NCBI GenBank assembly: GCA_945957385.1 | Contig: CAMFKP010000022.1 | Location: 1-52,760 of the forward strand | DNA: 52,760 nucleotides | Source: an uncultured Aeromonadaceae bacterium | Lineage (GTDB): Bacteria > Pseudomonadota > Gammaproteobacteria > Enterobacterales > Aeromonadaceae | Reading direction: 5' to 3' | In this document: positions 35,541 to 43,308 of the stretch, piece after piece | How the letters are laid out: each line of letters begins with the position of its first letter | How positions within the stretch are numbered: position 1 is the first letter of the stretch | Notes under the pieces: model-generated | What the model was told of the DNA's origin: nothing | What the model saw: the letters and a program-made list of their open reading frames with translations, nothing else | Database searches by the model: none | Program-made: the position numbers and the translations under genes

Positions 35541-36995
35541 ATGCCAAACCTGTTATGGAGTGATAAACGCAAGTTCGTCTGGGCCTTGAGTCTGATTTTA
35601 CTGTCGGCCTTTTTTCTGACCAGCTGGAGCAGCTATCGGGTTGCCCATACCTCGCTGAGCGAGCAGATCGAATACAACACCCTGCCGTTGACCAGCGATA
35701 ACATCTATTCCGAAATCCAGCAGGATCTGTTGCGGCCAATTTTTATCTCTTCGCTGATGGCCCACGACACCTTTGTGCGCGACTGGGCGTTGCAGGACGA
35801 GAAAGATCCGGCTCCCATGGTGCGTTATCTCAAGGAGCTGCAGGACAGGTTCGGCACCGTCACCAGCTTCTTTGTCTCAGACAAGAGCGGCAAGTATTAC
35901 CACTCCTCCGGGGTGCTGAAGACCGTCAAACCGGGGGATCCGGCTGATGGCTGGTACTACCGGGTACGGGATTTAGCGCCGGGCGAGGAGTACGAGATCA
36001 ACATCGATCAGGATACGGCCGACCGCAACAAGACCACCGTCTTCGTCAACTACCGGGTCTATGACTTCAACAAGGGGCTCATCGGGGTAACAGGGGTCGG
36101 GCTCGCCGTCGACAAGGTGCGGCACCTGATTGAGAAATATCAGCAGCGCTACAACCGGACCGTCTATTTCGTCGACCAGTCTGGCCAGGTCACCCTGCAT
36201 GGCAAAAGTTTCCATGGTGCCAGTTCACTGCATGCCGATCCGGTGTTGGCCCCACTGGCGACGCGCATCCTGACCACCCCCAGCGGCTCTTATCAGTATG
36301 AGCGCGACGGGGCTCCGGTATTCCTCAATAGCCGTCTGGTGCCTGAGTTCAAATGGTATCTGATGGTCGAGCAGACCAGCCATGAATCGGAGTCCCAACT
36401 GCAGACGACGCTATGGGGCAACTTGCTGGTCAGTGCCGTGGTGACGCTGCTGATCCTGTTTATCGCCAATATGACGCTGGGCCGTTATCAGCGGCGCATC
36501 GAACAGATGGCATCCACCGACAAGCTGACCGGCACCATCAGCCGGCAGGTGTTTCAGGTCACCTTTGATCACCTGCTGGCGCAAAGCCGGCGCCAGCAAT
36601 CTCCTATCTCGCTGATTCTGTTTGATATCGACCACTTCAAGGAGGTCAATGATCGCTTTGGTCATGGCGTGGGTGACATGGCCTTGCGCCGGGTCGCACA
36701 GCAGCTGCAAGCCATGGTGCGCACATCGGATGTGGTCTGCCGCTGGGGAGGCGAGGAGTTTGTGGTGCTGCTGCCGGAATGTGATGGCCTGGCGGCGGTG
36801 GCGCTGGCCGAGAAGGTGCGGGATGCCATCGCGGCGATGACGATGGATGTCAATGGCGACGCGCTGGTGGTAACGGTCAGTGCCGGTGTGGCGGAGTATC
36901 AGGAAGAGAATGCGACCAGCGTGCTTAACCGTGCCGACAAGGCACTGTATCGAGCCAAGGCGGCGGGGCGTAACCGCGTCGTGCTGGCCGGCTAG
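35541..36995 (+). CDS. Membrane dCache-GGDEF diguanylate cyclase
   Basis: A 484-residue inner-membrane sensor. TM1 (about 12-29) is followed by a large periplasmic dCache-type ligand-binding region (about 35-290: FVRDWALQDEKDPAPMVRYLKELQDRFGTVTSFFVSDKSGKYYHSSG, DGWYYRVRDLAPGEEYEINIDQD, KGLIGVTGVGLAVDKV), TM2 (LLVSAVVTLLILFIANMTL) and a cytosolic GGDEF domain. The active-site motif is GGEEF (403-407) in CRWGGEEFVVLLPE, and the RxxD inhibitory site is present (RTSDVVCRWGGEEF), so both c-di-GMP synthesis and product inhibition are expected. The start at 35541 has GGAG six bases upstream; the longer frame upstream runs through the spacer and is not supported. Confidence 0.92.
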   Translation: MPNLLWSDKRKFVWALSLILLSAFFLTSWSSYRVAHTSLSEQIEYNTLPLTSDNIYSEIQQDLLRPIFISSLMAHDTFVRDWALQDEKDPAPMVRYLKELQDRFGTVTSFFVSDKSGKYYHSSGVLKTVKPGDPADGWYYRVRDLAPGEEYEINIDQDTADRNKTTVFVNYRVYDFNKGLIGVTGVGLAVDKVRHLIEKYQQRYNRTVYFVDQSGQVTLHGKSFHGASSLHADPVLAPLATRILTTPSGSYQYERDGAPVFLNSRLVPEFKWYLMVEQTSHESESQLQTTLWGNLLVSAVVTLLILFIANMTLGRYQRRIEQMASTDKLTGTISRQVFQVTFDHLLAQSRRQQSPISLILFDIDHFKEVNDRFGHGVGDMALRRVAQQLQAMVRTSDVVCRWGGEEFVVLLPECDGLAAVALAEKVRDAIAAMTMDVNGDALVVTVSAGVAEYQEENATSVLNRADKALYRAKAAGRNRVVLAG

Positions 36996-37010
36996 GGCGC
37001 AAGAAAACGC

Positions 37011-37033
37011 AACGGGAGCCATGGGCTCCCGTT
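37011..37033. terminator. Bidirectional hairpin between GGDEF and PhnA-family genes
   Basis: AACGGGAGCC / GGCTCCCGTT, a 10-bp stem with a 3-base loop, lies between convergent genes. T-richness is modest on both sides (GTTTTCTT on the minus strand). Confidence 0.7.
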
Positions 37034-37048
37034 GTCGTTAGCGCTCGG

Positions 37049-37630
37049 TTACGCTTTTTTCAGGTAGGCGGCAACCAGCACGATCTGGATGCCGTTCACC
37101 TTGCCCTCGATGTGCAGCGGGTTGTTGGTCAGGCGGATCCCCTTGACCAGGGTGCCGCGCTTGGCGGTGAAGCCGGCGCCCTTGACCTCCAGATCCTTGA
37201 TCAGGGTGACGCTGTCGCCTTCCTGCAGACGGTTGCCGTTGGAATCGAGCGTCGGTGCGTCGGCATCGTCATCCTGTGCGGCGTAGGTGGCGCCTGCTTC
37301 GGCCCACTGCCGGGTTTCATCATCCAGATACAGCATATCCAGCTGCTCCTGAGCCCAATGTTCGCCCTGCTGACTGAGGAAGTGCAGTTGGCGCCATGCC
37401 AGCACTTGTACTGCGGGGACCGGGCTCCACATGCTGTCGCTCAGGCAACGCCAGCGATTGGCATCACTGGCGGCTTGCAGCTGGCTGCGGCAGTCGGCGC
37501 ACAGCAGCACGCTGTGGTCGGCATCCTCGCTGGGTGAGGCCGGAACGGCGTACACCTCCAGCGCCTGCTCGGCGGCACACAGTTCACATTTGGCGCCACT
37601 GCGCGCCATCAGGCTGGCTTCGATGCTCAT
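37049..37630 (-). CDS. PhnA/YjdM-family zinc-ribbon protein
   Basis: A 193-residue protein. The N-terminus has a zinc ribbon (Cys15, Cys18, Cys44, Cys47 in KCELC and LLCADC). A middle helical segment of about 75 residues follows. The C-terminal ~70 residues are the PhnA domain (DSNGNRLQEGDSVTLIKDLEVKGAGFTAKRGTLVKGIRL, HIEGKVNGIQIVLVAAYLKKA), an SH3-like barrel. E. coli PhnA (YjdM) is about 111 residues, so this is the longer form with an inserted middle region. Despite the family name, a role in phosphonate use is not established and no phn genes are near. It is convergent with the GGDEF gene and 78 bp downstream of ytfE on the same strand. Confidence 0.85.
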   Translation of the reverse strand: MSIEASLMARSGAKCELCAAEQALEVYAVPASPSEDADHSVLLCADCRSQLQAASDANRWRCLSDSMWSPVPAVQVLAWRQLHFLSQQGEHWAQEQLDMLYLDDETRQWAEAGATYAAQDDDADAPTLDSNGNRLQEGDSVTLIKDLEVKGAGFTAKRGTLVKGIRLTNNPLHIEGKVNGIQIVLVAAYLKKA

Positions 37631-37708
37631 GATTTTCTCCTGTTCAGGATGCGAAACGGGCGCGGACTATATCACAAATCCCTACGCTTCGCAGGGCTGG
37701 CGACGGAG

Positions 37709-38368
37709 TCACGCCTGCGCTCGTGGAAACAGCAGATGGTTTTCCAGGTGGATGTGCAGCATCAAATCTTCACGCAGCTGGCGTAAGCCCTGATACAACG
37801 CGCGCCAGGTCACACAGGCGCCTTCCGGTGGTGTGATGTCATCGGTCAGTTCGCTGATCAGCTCCAGGCTACCGCCATGTTGCTCATGTTCCGCCTCCAT
37901 CACGCGCACCGGCCCGGACGCCAGCGCCAGTTCGCCGCGTACAAACAACGGAAACAGGATCTGTTCCTCCTTTTGCATGTGTGCTTCCAGCTCTTCGGCC
38001 ATCAACATCAGTTGCGAAGCCAGACCGCGTGGACAGCCCGGGCGTTCGCGATGTACCTGTTCGACCCGGCGCGCCAGCCGGATCAGCTCCGGGAGCTGCT
38101 CGCGATGCACGGCGTGAAAACGCGTCAGCAGGTGATCGATCAAGGTGGCGTTATCGACCTGGCGCCAGTCGACGTCATGGTCGTGGCCGAAGGGCAGGGC
38201 TTCGAGCTCGGCGACGATCGCCTCAGGTGCCAGCCCGCGGGCGGCCAGCGCGCTGGCCAGGGATTGCTGGCCACCGCAGCAGAAGTCGAGACGGTGACGG
38301 TGGAAGATGGCGGTGGCGCCGGGACGTTCACATACTAATTCGGCCAGTGAGTGTTCCAGTAATGACAT
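37709..38368 (-). CDS. ytfE: Iron-sulfur cluster repair di-iron protein YtfE/RIC
   Basis: A 219-residue cytoplasmic protein that repairs iron-sulfur centres damaged by NO or oxidants. An N-terminal ScdA_N segment carries the Cys pair (LDFCCGG, Cys30-31). The hemerythrin-like four-helix bundle has the di-iron ligands His85, His130, Glu134, His161, His205 and Glu209 (RFHAVHRE, EAHMQKEE, MEAEHEQ, LHIHLEN), matching E. coli YtfE shifted by one. The start at 38368 has GAGGAG six bases upstream; longer reading is not family-like. It is divergent from a second norR and is preceded by a sigma-54 promoter and three NorR boxes, whereas E. coli ytfE is under NsrR. Confidence 0.95.
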   Translation of the reverse strand: MSLLEHSLAELVCERPGATAIFHRHRLDFCCGGQQSLASALAARGLAPEAIVAELEALPFGHDHDVDWRQVDNATLIDHLLTRFHAVHREQLPELIRLARRVEQVHRERPGCPRGLASQLMLMAEELEAHMQKEEQILFPLFVRGELALASGPVRVMEAEHEQHGGSLELISELTDDITPPEGACVTWRALYQGLRQLREDLMLHIHLENHLLFPRAQA

Positions 38369-38408
38369 CGGGTTCTCCTCTTGGAATGCAGTCATCTGCA
38401 TTGCTAAT

Positions 38409-38424
38409 GGCAAGGAGAGTGCCA
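38409..38424 (-). promoter_or_regulatory. Sigma-54 promoter of ytfE
   Basis: On the minus strand TGGCACTCTCCTTGCC fits TGGCACR-N4-TTGCW well. The -24 GG is at 38423-38422 and the -12 GC at 38411-38410; transcription should start near 38399, about 30 bases before the ytfE ATG. Confidence 0.82.
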
Positions 38425-38464
38425 ATGTTTAACATGCTGAAAAATAATGAATATTTAAACATGT

Positions 38465-38477
38465 GGTAATTTACACC
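38465..38477 (-). promoter_or_regulatory. NorR box 1 (promoter-proximal) at ytfE
   Basis: GGTAATTTACACC fits GGT-N7-ACC. It is centred at 38471, about 72 bp upstream of the inferred start. Confidence 0.65.
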
Positions 38478-38489
38478 TTCTTGTTTTAG

Positions 38490-38502
38490 GGTGGATATCA
38501 CC
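38490..38502 (-). promoter_or_regulatory. NorR box 2 (middle) at ytfE
   Basis: GGTGGATATCACC fits GGT-N7-ACC and is nearly palindromic. It is centred at 38496, 25 bp from box 1. Confidence 0.72.
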
Positions 38503-38508
38503 ATGTAT

Positions 38509-38521
38509 GGTTTTTTCTACC
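38509..38521 (-). promoter_or_regulatory. NorR box 3 (distal) at ytfE, abutting norR2
   Basis: GGTTTTTTCTACC fits GGT-N7-ACC. It is centred at 38515, 19 bp from box 2. It ends 4 bases before the norR2 start codon, so binding here could repress norR2. Confidence 0.65.
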
Positions 38522-38525
38522 CGAG

Positions 38526-40049
38526 ATGATTGATTCCCCATTGTTAACTCATCTGCTCACCGAGCAGGATCCAAGCCGGCGCCTGCAATATCTGCTGGCG
38601 TCGTTACGGCATCACTTTGCCTGTGATGCGGTCGCCCTGTTGCAGAGTGATGGCGAGGCGTTAACGCCGCTGGCTATCGATGGTCTGGTGCAGGAGGCGT
38701 TGGGGCGCCGTTTTGTCGTGGCGCAACATCCACGTCTGGCCGCGCTGCTGGCGGCCGAGGCGGGAGCCTGCTTTGCCGCCGAGTGCGATTGGCCGGATCC
38801 TTACGATGGTCTGGTGGCGGCGCACAGTGGCCAACCTTTACCGGTTCACGCCTGCATGGGGATGCCGATTCGGGTCGATCAGGCGCTATGGGGCGTGTTG
38901 ACACTGGACAGCCTGCAACACAGTGCTTTCGAGGCTGATGCGTTGGTCCGGTTGCGCCGCTGGCACGATCTGGTGGCATTGACGTTGCGCGTGAACCGTC
39001 TGGAGGAGCAAGGACGCCTGGCGGCGCTGGCAGTGGCCGAGCCGGTACGCGCCGGGACCGATGAGCCTCCGTTACTCGGGCAAAGCCCGGCGTTCCGGCG
39101 TTTGCTGCAGGAGATCGATACGGTCGCTGCGTCCGACCTGCCGGTACTGCTGTTAGGCGAAACTGGCGTCGGCAAGGAGCTGGTGGCGCGGCGGCTGCAT
39201 GCGGCATCACCACGGCAGGCGGCGCCACTGGTGCAGGTTAACTGCGCCGCGTTGCCGGAGTCGCTGGCCGAGAGCGAGCTGTTTGGTCATGCCCGTGGCA
39301 CCTTCTCTGGGGCTAGCCAGGAGCGGGCCGGGCGTTTCGAAGCGGCGGACGGTGGCACCCTGTTTCTTGATGAGGTCGGCGAGCTGCCGCTCGCAGTGCA
39401 AGCCAAGTTATTACGCGCGCTGCAAAATGGCGAAATCCAGCGTCTGGGTGAGGACAGGCCGCGCAAGGTTGATGTGCGCATCGTCGCCGCCACCAACCGT
39501 GCATTGGCCGAACAGGTGCGCGACGGGGCATTTCGCGCCGATCTCTATCATCGGTTATCTGTCTATCCATTGCCGATCCCGCCACTGCGTGAGCGCGGTA
39601 ATGATGTGTTGTTGTTGGCCGGCTATTTTCTGGAGCTCAACCGTGCGCGTCTGGGGTGTCGCAGTCTGCGCCTCTCCGTGCCAGCCGAGGCGGCACTGTG
39701 CCGTTATGGTTGGCCGGGCAATGTGCGCGAGCTGGAGCATGTCATCAGCCGGGCGGCATTGCGGGTGGCCAGCCGGGCCCGCAGTCGCAACGCCATTTTA
39801 ACGCTCGAGCCCGAGCTGCTGGGTTTGGCGCCGGGGGGCAGTCCCGAGGCCGAGCCGGTAAGCGCAACCACAGTGCAACCACTCACAGCGCAGCCGTTGA
39901 AGTTGGCGGTGGAGCAGTATCAACGCGAGCTGATCCGGCGTACGCTCGACCAGTGTGATGACAACTGGGCACAGGCGGCACGCGCGCTGGGGCTGGATGC
40001 CAGCAATCTGCACAAACTGGCCCGCCGTCTTGGCCTGAAAAGCGCCTGA
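38526..40049 (+). CDS. norR: NO-responsive sigma-54 activator NorR, paralogue 2 (variant GAFTGA)
   Basis: A 507-residue NorR. All residues matching the proposed E. coli NorR iron/NO site are present: Arg70, Asp91, Asp94, His108, Cys110, Asp128. The AAA+ domain has Walker A GETGVGKE (211-218) and Walker B GGTLFLDE (276-283). The sigma-54 contact motif reads GTFSGA (258-263) instead of GAFTGA. In NorR this loop is also where the GAF domain exerts repression, so the change could alter activity or control. The Fis-type HTH is intact (DNWAQAARALGLDASNLHKLARRLGL). It is divergent from ytfE; a weak ribosome site and a NorR box directly before the start suggest low, autoregulated expression. Confidence 0.9.
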   Translation: MIDSPLLTHLLTEQDPSRRLQYLLASLRHHFACDAVALLQSDGEALTPLAIDGLVQEALGRRFVVAQHPRLAALLAAEAGACFAAECDWPDPYDGLVAAHSGQPLPVHACMGMPIRVDQALWGVLTLDSLQHSAFEADALVRLRRWHDLVALTLRVNRLEEQGRLAALAVAEPVRAGTDEPPLLGQSPAFRRLLQEIDTVAASDLPVLLLGETGVGKELVARRLHAASPRQAAPLVQVNCAALPESLAESELFGHARGTFSGASQERAGRFEAADGGTLFLDEVGELPLAVQAKLLRALQNGEIQRLGEDRPRKVDVRIVAATNRALAEQVRDGAFRADLYHRLSVYPLPIPPLRERGNDVLLLAGYFLELNRARLGCRSLRLSVPAEAALCRYGWPGNVRELEHVISRAALRVASRARSRNAILTLEPELLGLAPGGSPEAEPVSATTVQPLTAQPLKLAVEQYQRELIRRTLDQCDDNWAQAARALGLDASNLHKLARRLGLKSA

Positions 40050-40167
40050 TGCGAGCGCTGCAAAAATCGCCATCGCGTGCGCCAGCGCTGATAACCGCGA
40101 TGTGATTGCGGTTCGCAAACCCATGACGCGGCATACTGCAGCCAGCGGAATACCTGAGGAGCAGAAG

Positions 40168-40503
40168 ATGAAAAAAACCTCGTTGATGGATCGGTTGCGG
40201 GCGCGCAAGACGCCGCCGAAAGCGGCGGCGGCAATCGCCTGGTACAACCCGGAAAGCTGGTTCAAGGTCAAGGCGGTAGCGGAAGATCCGGAGCGGTTTG
40301 AAGCCACGTTCGAAGAGTGGTTGATCCGCGCCAAGCGCCAGCTCAAGACGATGGAGGCGGACGGGGTGCGCGCGATAGCCGTGCCGGTCGAGGCCAATGA
40401 GTTGATGATCTGGTGTTCGATCAATGGCCGCAGTAACTACTCCGAAAGCCGGGCCGAGTACGCGATGTGGAAGCTGTCGCGCGCGCGCCCGGTGAAGGGC
40501 TGA
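40168..40503 (+). CDS. Small conserved-looking protein, unknown
   Basis: A 111-residue basic protein that I do not recognise. It starts with Lys/Arg-rich sequence (MKKTSLMDRLRARKTPPKAAAAIAWYNPESWFKVK), followed by an amphipathic region (EDPERFEATFEEWLIRAKRQLKTMEADG) and a strand-rich end (VRAIAVPVEANELMIWCSINGRSNYSESRAEYAMWKL). It has no signal peptide or membrane span. GAGGAG precedes the ATG at a good distance, and base composition fits the neighbours, so it is likely real. It lies 118 bp after norR2 and 7 bp before the NADAR-GNAT frame, so it may share their transcript. Confidence 0.65.
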   Translation: MKKTSLMDRLRARKTPPKAAAAIAWYNPESWFKVKAVAEDPERFEATFEEWLIRAKRQLKTMEADGVRAIAVPVEANELMIWCSINGRSNYSESRAEYAMWKLSRARPVKG

Positions 40504-40510
40504 ATCCTCA

Positions 40511-41542
40511 GTGCTCAGCAGCCGGGTGCTCGAGCCTGCCGGTTTGATGGCGGCATGGTTGACCCTGCAGGCACGCCATGCCGTTTTGCCGTTGCATTAT
40601 CTGCCATTTTGGGGGCCAATCCCGACATCGGGTTCGGCCAGCGGTAAAGGCTGCCTGTGTCAGTGGTGGCCGGCGCCCATCACCTGGCAGGGCGATAGCT
40701 TTGCCACCGCCGAGCACTTCATGATGGCCGCCAAGGCGCGCCTGTTCGGTGATAACGCCATCCATGCCCGGATTGTCGCCAGCCGGGACCCCGCCGAAGC
40801 CCAATATTTGGGGCGCAAGGTCAGTGGTTACGATGAGGCGCGATGGGCGGCTGCGCGCTATGCCCTCGTCGAGCAGGGCAACTGGCTCAAATTCTCCCAG
40901 CATCCCGCACTGGCAGATTATCTGTTATCGACGGGGCAGCTGGTGTTGGTGTCTGCCAACCCGACCGATACCATCTGGAGCATTGGCTGTGATGAGGATC
41001 ACCCGGATGTCGCTGCCCCTGGCCGTTGGCGTGGCGGTAACTTGCTCGGCTTCGCCTTGATGGCGGTGCGTTCGCGTTTGCGCCAGCAGCAGTGGCTGCC
41101 GCGTTTACGGTTGCAGGCGACCGAAGAGGCCGATCTGCCGATCCTGTTTCAGCTGCACTCGGATACCGAGGCCTGCCGCTGTGCAGGCGTCAGCCGGCGC
41201 GACGAGGCGGACTTTTATTGCCACTGGCAATCGCAGTTGCGTGCGCCGGATACCCTGGCACAGAGCCTGTGGCTCGACGCTGAACTGATTGGCCATCTGG
41301 TCTGCTACCCCAGTGGCGGGCGTCCCCATGTCGGTTACTGGTTGTGCCGCGACTGGTGGCAGCAGGGGATCATCAGCGCCGCGCTCCAGCTGTTCCTGCC
41401 GTTATGCCCGCACACCACGCTGTACGCCAACGTGGCGCTGGGTAATGCCGCGTCAATGCGCGTGCTGGAGAAGCACGGTTTCGAACCCTACCTCAGCGCG
41501 GCGGGTGAGCGCGGCTTTCGACGCACCCTGCCACCGGCGTAA
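40511..41542 (+). CDS. NADAR (YbiA-like) - GNAT acetyltransferase fusion
   Basis: Up to 343 residues with two domains. The first (about 30-190) is a NADAR/DUF1768 domain: LPFWGPIPTSG, CLCQWWPAPITWQGDSFATAEHFMMAAKARLFGD, AQYLGRKVSGYDEARWAAARYALVEQGNWLKFSQHP, TDTIWSIG. E. coli YbiA in this family is an N-glycosidase acting on riboflavin pathway intermediates, and others act on ADP-ribose. The second (about 195-343) is a RimJ/RimL-type GNAT fold with HVGYWLCRDWWQQGIISAALQLFL and LYANVALGNAASMRVLEKHGFEPYL. The open frame begins at GTG 40511 without a Shine-Dalgarno; ATG 40547 is equally possible. The domains lie in one uninterrupted frame, so this is a true fusion in this sequence. Confidence 0.85.
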   Translation: MLSSRVLEPAGLMAAWLTLQARHAVLPLHYLPFWGPIPTSGSASGKGCLCQWWPAPITWQGDSFATAEHFMMAAKARLFGDNAIHARIVASRDPAEAQYLGRKVSGYDEARWAAARYALVEQGNWLKFSQHPALADYLLSTGQLVLVSANPTDTIWSIGCDEDHPDVAAPGRWRGGNLLGFALMAVRSRLRQQQWLPRLRLQATEEADLPILFQLHSDTEACRCAGVSRRDEADFYCHWQSQLRAPDTLAQSLWLDAELIGHLVCYPSGGRPHVGYWLCRDWWQQGIISAALQLFLPLCPHTTLYANVALGNAASMRVLEKHGFEPYLSAAGERGFRRTLPPA

Positions 41543-41571
41543 TCCCCAGATGCCATCTTTGGCTGGAAGAT

Positions 41572-41590
41572 GATAGTTATTCCTATTATC
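41572..41590 (+). promoter_or_regulatory. Fur box upstream of fhuCDB
   Basis: GATAGTTATTCCTATTATC matches 13 of 19 bases of GATAATGATAATCATTATC and has dyad symmetry (TGATAgTt / TaTTATCA). It lies 33 bases before the fhuC ATG, so iron repression of the operon is expected. Confidence 0.7.
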
Positions 41591-41623
41591 ATGTCGACAT
41601 CCTTTTCCTGACTGTTACTCCCT

Positions 41624-42391
41624 ATGTTTGATCTCTGTGCCGCCAGTTTTGTCGTCGACGGCAAGCCGCTGCTGCATCCGGTCGATATTCGTTTCGAGCA
41701 AGGCAAGGTCTATGGCTTAATCGGTCACAATGGTTCCGGCAAGTCGACGCTGTTGAAATTGCTGGCGCGTCAGCAGACGGTCAGCCACGGCGAGATCCGC
41801 TTGGATGGTCAGCCCTTGCCTAGCTGGTCGACCAAGGCTTTTGCGCGTCAGGTGGCCTACCTGCCCCAGCATCTGCCGACCGGCGAGAGCCTGACCGGGC
41901 GTGAACTGATCGCCCTGGGGCGTTATCCATGGCATGGCCTGCTCGGGCGCCAAGGGGCGGAGGATCTGGCACAGATAGAGCGCGCCATGGCGCTGACCTC
42001 GACCGCCGCGCTGGCGGATCGCCTGCTGGATACCCTCTCCGGCGGTGAACGGCAACGGCTATTCCTGGCGATGCTGATTGCCCAGCAGAGCCGGTTTCTG
42101 CTGCTGGATGAGCCGCTGGCGGCGCTGGATGTCGCCCATCAGGCCGAGGTGATGGCGCTGATCCAGCGCTTGAGCCGGGAGCTGGATCTGGGCGTGATCG
42201 TGGTGATTCACGACATCAACATGGCGGCGCGTTACTGTGACCAGCTGGTGGCGTTGCACTCGGGGCGGATCCTGGCGCAGGGGACGCCGGCGCAGCTGAT
42301 GCAACCCCAGCCGCTGCAGGCGATCTACGGTGTGGCGATGCAGGTGCTGACGGCGCCCCAAGGGCGGCACAGTGTGGCGGTGCCCGTATGA
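41624..42391 (+). CDS. fhuC: Ferric hydroxamate ABC transporter ATPase
   Basis: A 255-residue ABC ATPase of the iron-siderophore class. Walker A GHNGSGKS (34-41), Q-loop YLPQHLP, signature LSGGERQR, Walker B FLLLDEPLAALD and the switch histidine (VVIHDINMAARYCD) are all present. The pairing with FhuD- and double-length FhuB-type partners points to hydroxamate siderophores (ferrichrome type). The ATG shows no strong ribosome site. Its stop overlaps the fhuD start (ATGA at 42388-42391). The Fur box lies just upstream. No TonB-dependent receptor gene is in the window. Confidence 0.92.
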   Translation: MFDLCAASFVVDGKPLLHPVDIRFEQGKVYGLIGHNGSGKSTLLKLLARQQTVSHGEIRLDGQPLPSWSTKAFARQVAYLPQHLPTGESLTGRELIALGRYPWHGLLGRQGAEDLAQIERAMALTSTAALADRLLDTLSGGERQRLFLAMLIAQQSRFLLLDEPLAALDVAHQAEVMALIQRLSRELDLGVIVVIHDINMAARYCDQLVALHSGRILAQGTPAQLMQPQPLQAIYGVAMQVLTAPQGRHSVAVPV

Positions 42392-43308
42392 CTCAGGCTT
42401 TTGCCGCGCAGCGGCGGGGCCCGAGGTGGCGGTGCTGGTTCGGGCTGGCAGTGGCCCTATCGTTACCGCTGGCCCAGGCGGCCCCGCAACGCATCATTAC
42501 CGTGGACTGGACGGTCGCCGAAACCCTGTTGTTGCTCGGTGTCACACCACTGGGCGTCGCGCAGAAGGCGGCGTATGACGACTGGGTCGCCGCGCCGGCG
42601 TTGCCGGCCGAGGTGGTGGATGTCGGTTTGCGCATGCAACCGAACCGCGAGCTGCTGGCGGCCCTGCAGCCGGATTTGATCATCCTGTCGTCGTTCTACA
42701 ACAGCATACGTCCGACCTTGCAGCAGATTGCCCCTGTGGCCAGCGTCGCGCTCTACCAACCGGGTGAGGATCTGTGGCAGCGCCTGTTCACGGCGACGCG
42801 CGAGGTCGCGGCGCTGGTAGGGCGCCAGCGGCAAGGCGAGCGGCTGCTGCAACGTCTGCAGCAGCAACTGACGGCGATTGACCAGTGTCTGGCCAGCCGC
42901 CGTCCACTGCTGGTGGTGCAGTTCATTGATGCCCGTCATCTGCGTGTCTATGGCGCCAACAGTCTGTTCCACGCCGTGCTGCAGCAGCTGCACTTGCCGA
43001 ATGCCTGGCAACGCCCGACCAATGACTGGGGATTCAGCACCGCCACCCTCGAAGAGTTGGCCGTGTATCCCGAGGCGCGCCTGCTGGTGGTGGAGCCACT
43101 GCCGCTAGGTGTCGCCGAGCAGTTGCAACACAGCGGCTTATGGCCGTTGATCCCGGCGGTGCGGGAGCAGCGTGTCGCTACGGTGCCGGCGGTGTGGAGT
43201 TATGGCGGGCTGGCCGCGGCCAGCCGGTTTGCCCGCGAGCTGGCTCAGGTGCTGCCGATGCAGGCGTCCGCTGAATGCCGGAGGGAACGCTATGTCCTGG
43301 CACAGTGA
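42388..43308 (+). CDS. fhuD: Ferric hydroxamate periplasmic binding protein
   Basis: A 306-residue class III (TroA/FhuD-like) binding protein that brings Fe(III)-hydroxamate to FhuB. The N-terminus has an Arg-rich start and a hydrophobic segment ending PLAQAA (about residue 31), a signal peptide with RR but no clean Tat motif. The mature part shows RIITVDWTVAETLLLLGVTPLGVAQ, LRMQPNRELLAALQPDLIILSSFYNS, a long backbone helix (about 130-165) and LEELAVYPEARLLVVEPLP. It overlaps fhuC by 4 bases and fhuB by 17 bases in another frame, so translation of all three is coupled. Confidence 0.9.
   Translation: MTQAFAAQRRGPRWRCWFGLAVALSLPLAQAAPQRIITVDWTVAETLLLLGVTPLGVAQKAAYDDWVAAPALPAEVVDVGLRMQPNRELLAALQPDLIILSSFYNSIRPTLQQIAPVASVALYQPGEDLWQRLFTATREVAALVGRQRQGERLLQRLQQQLTAIDQCLASRRPLLVVQFIDARHLRVYGANSLFHAVLQQLHLPNAWQRPTNDWGFSTATLEELAVYPEARLLVVEPLPLGVAEQLQHSGLWPLIPAVREQRVATVPAVWSYGGLAAASRFARELAQVLPMQASAECRRERYVLAQ

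Noticed and set aside
38369..38525. NsrR or FNR site at ytfE
   Set aside because: No NsrR-type palindrome or TTGAT-N4-ATCAA is present; ATGTTTAACAT (38425-38435) is palindromic but fits neither.
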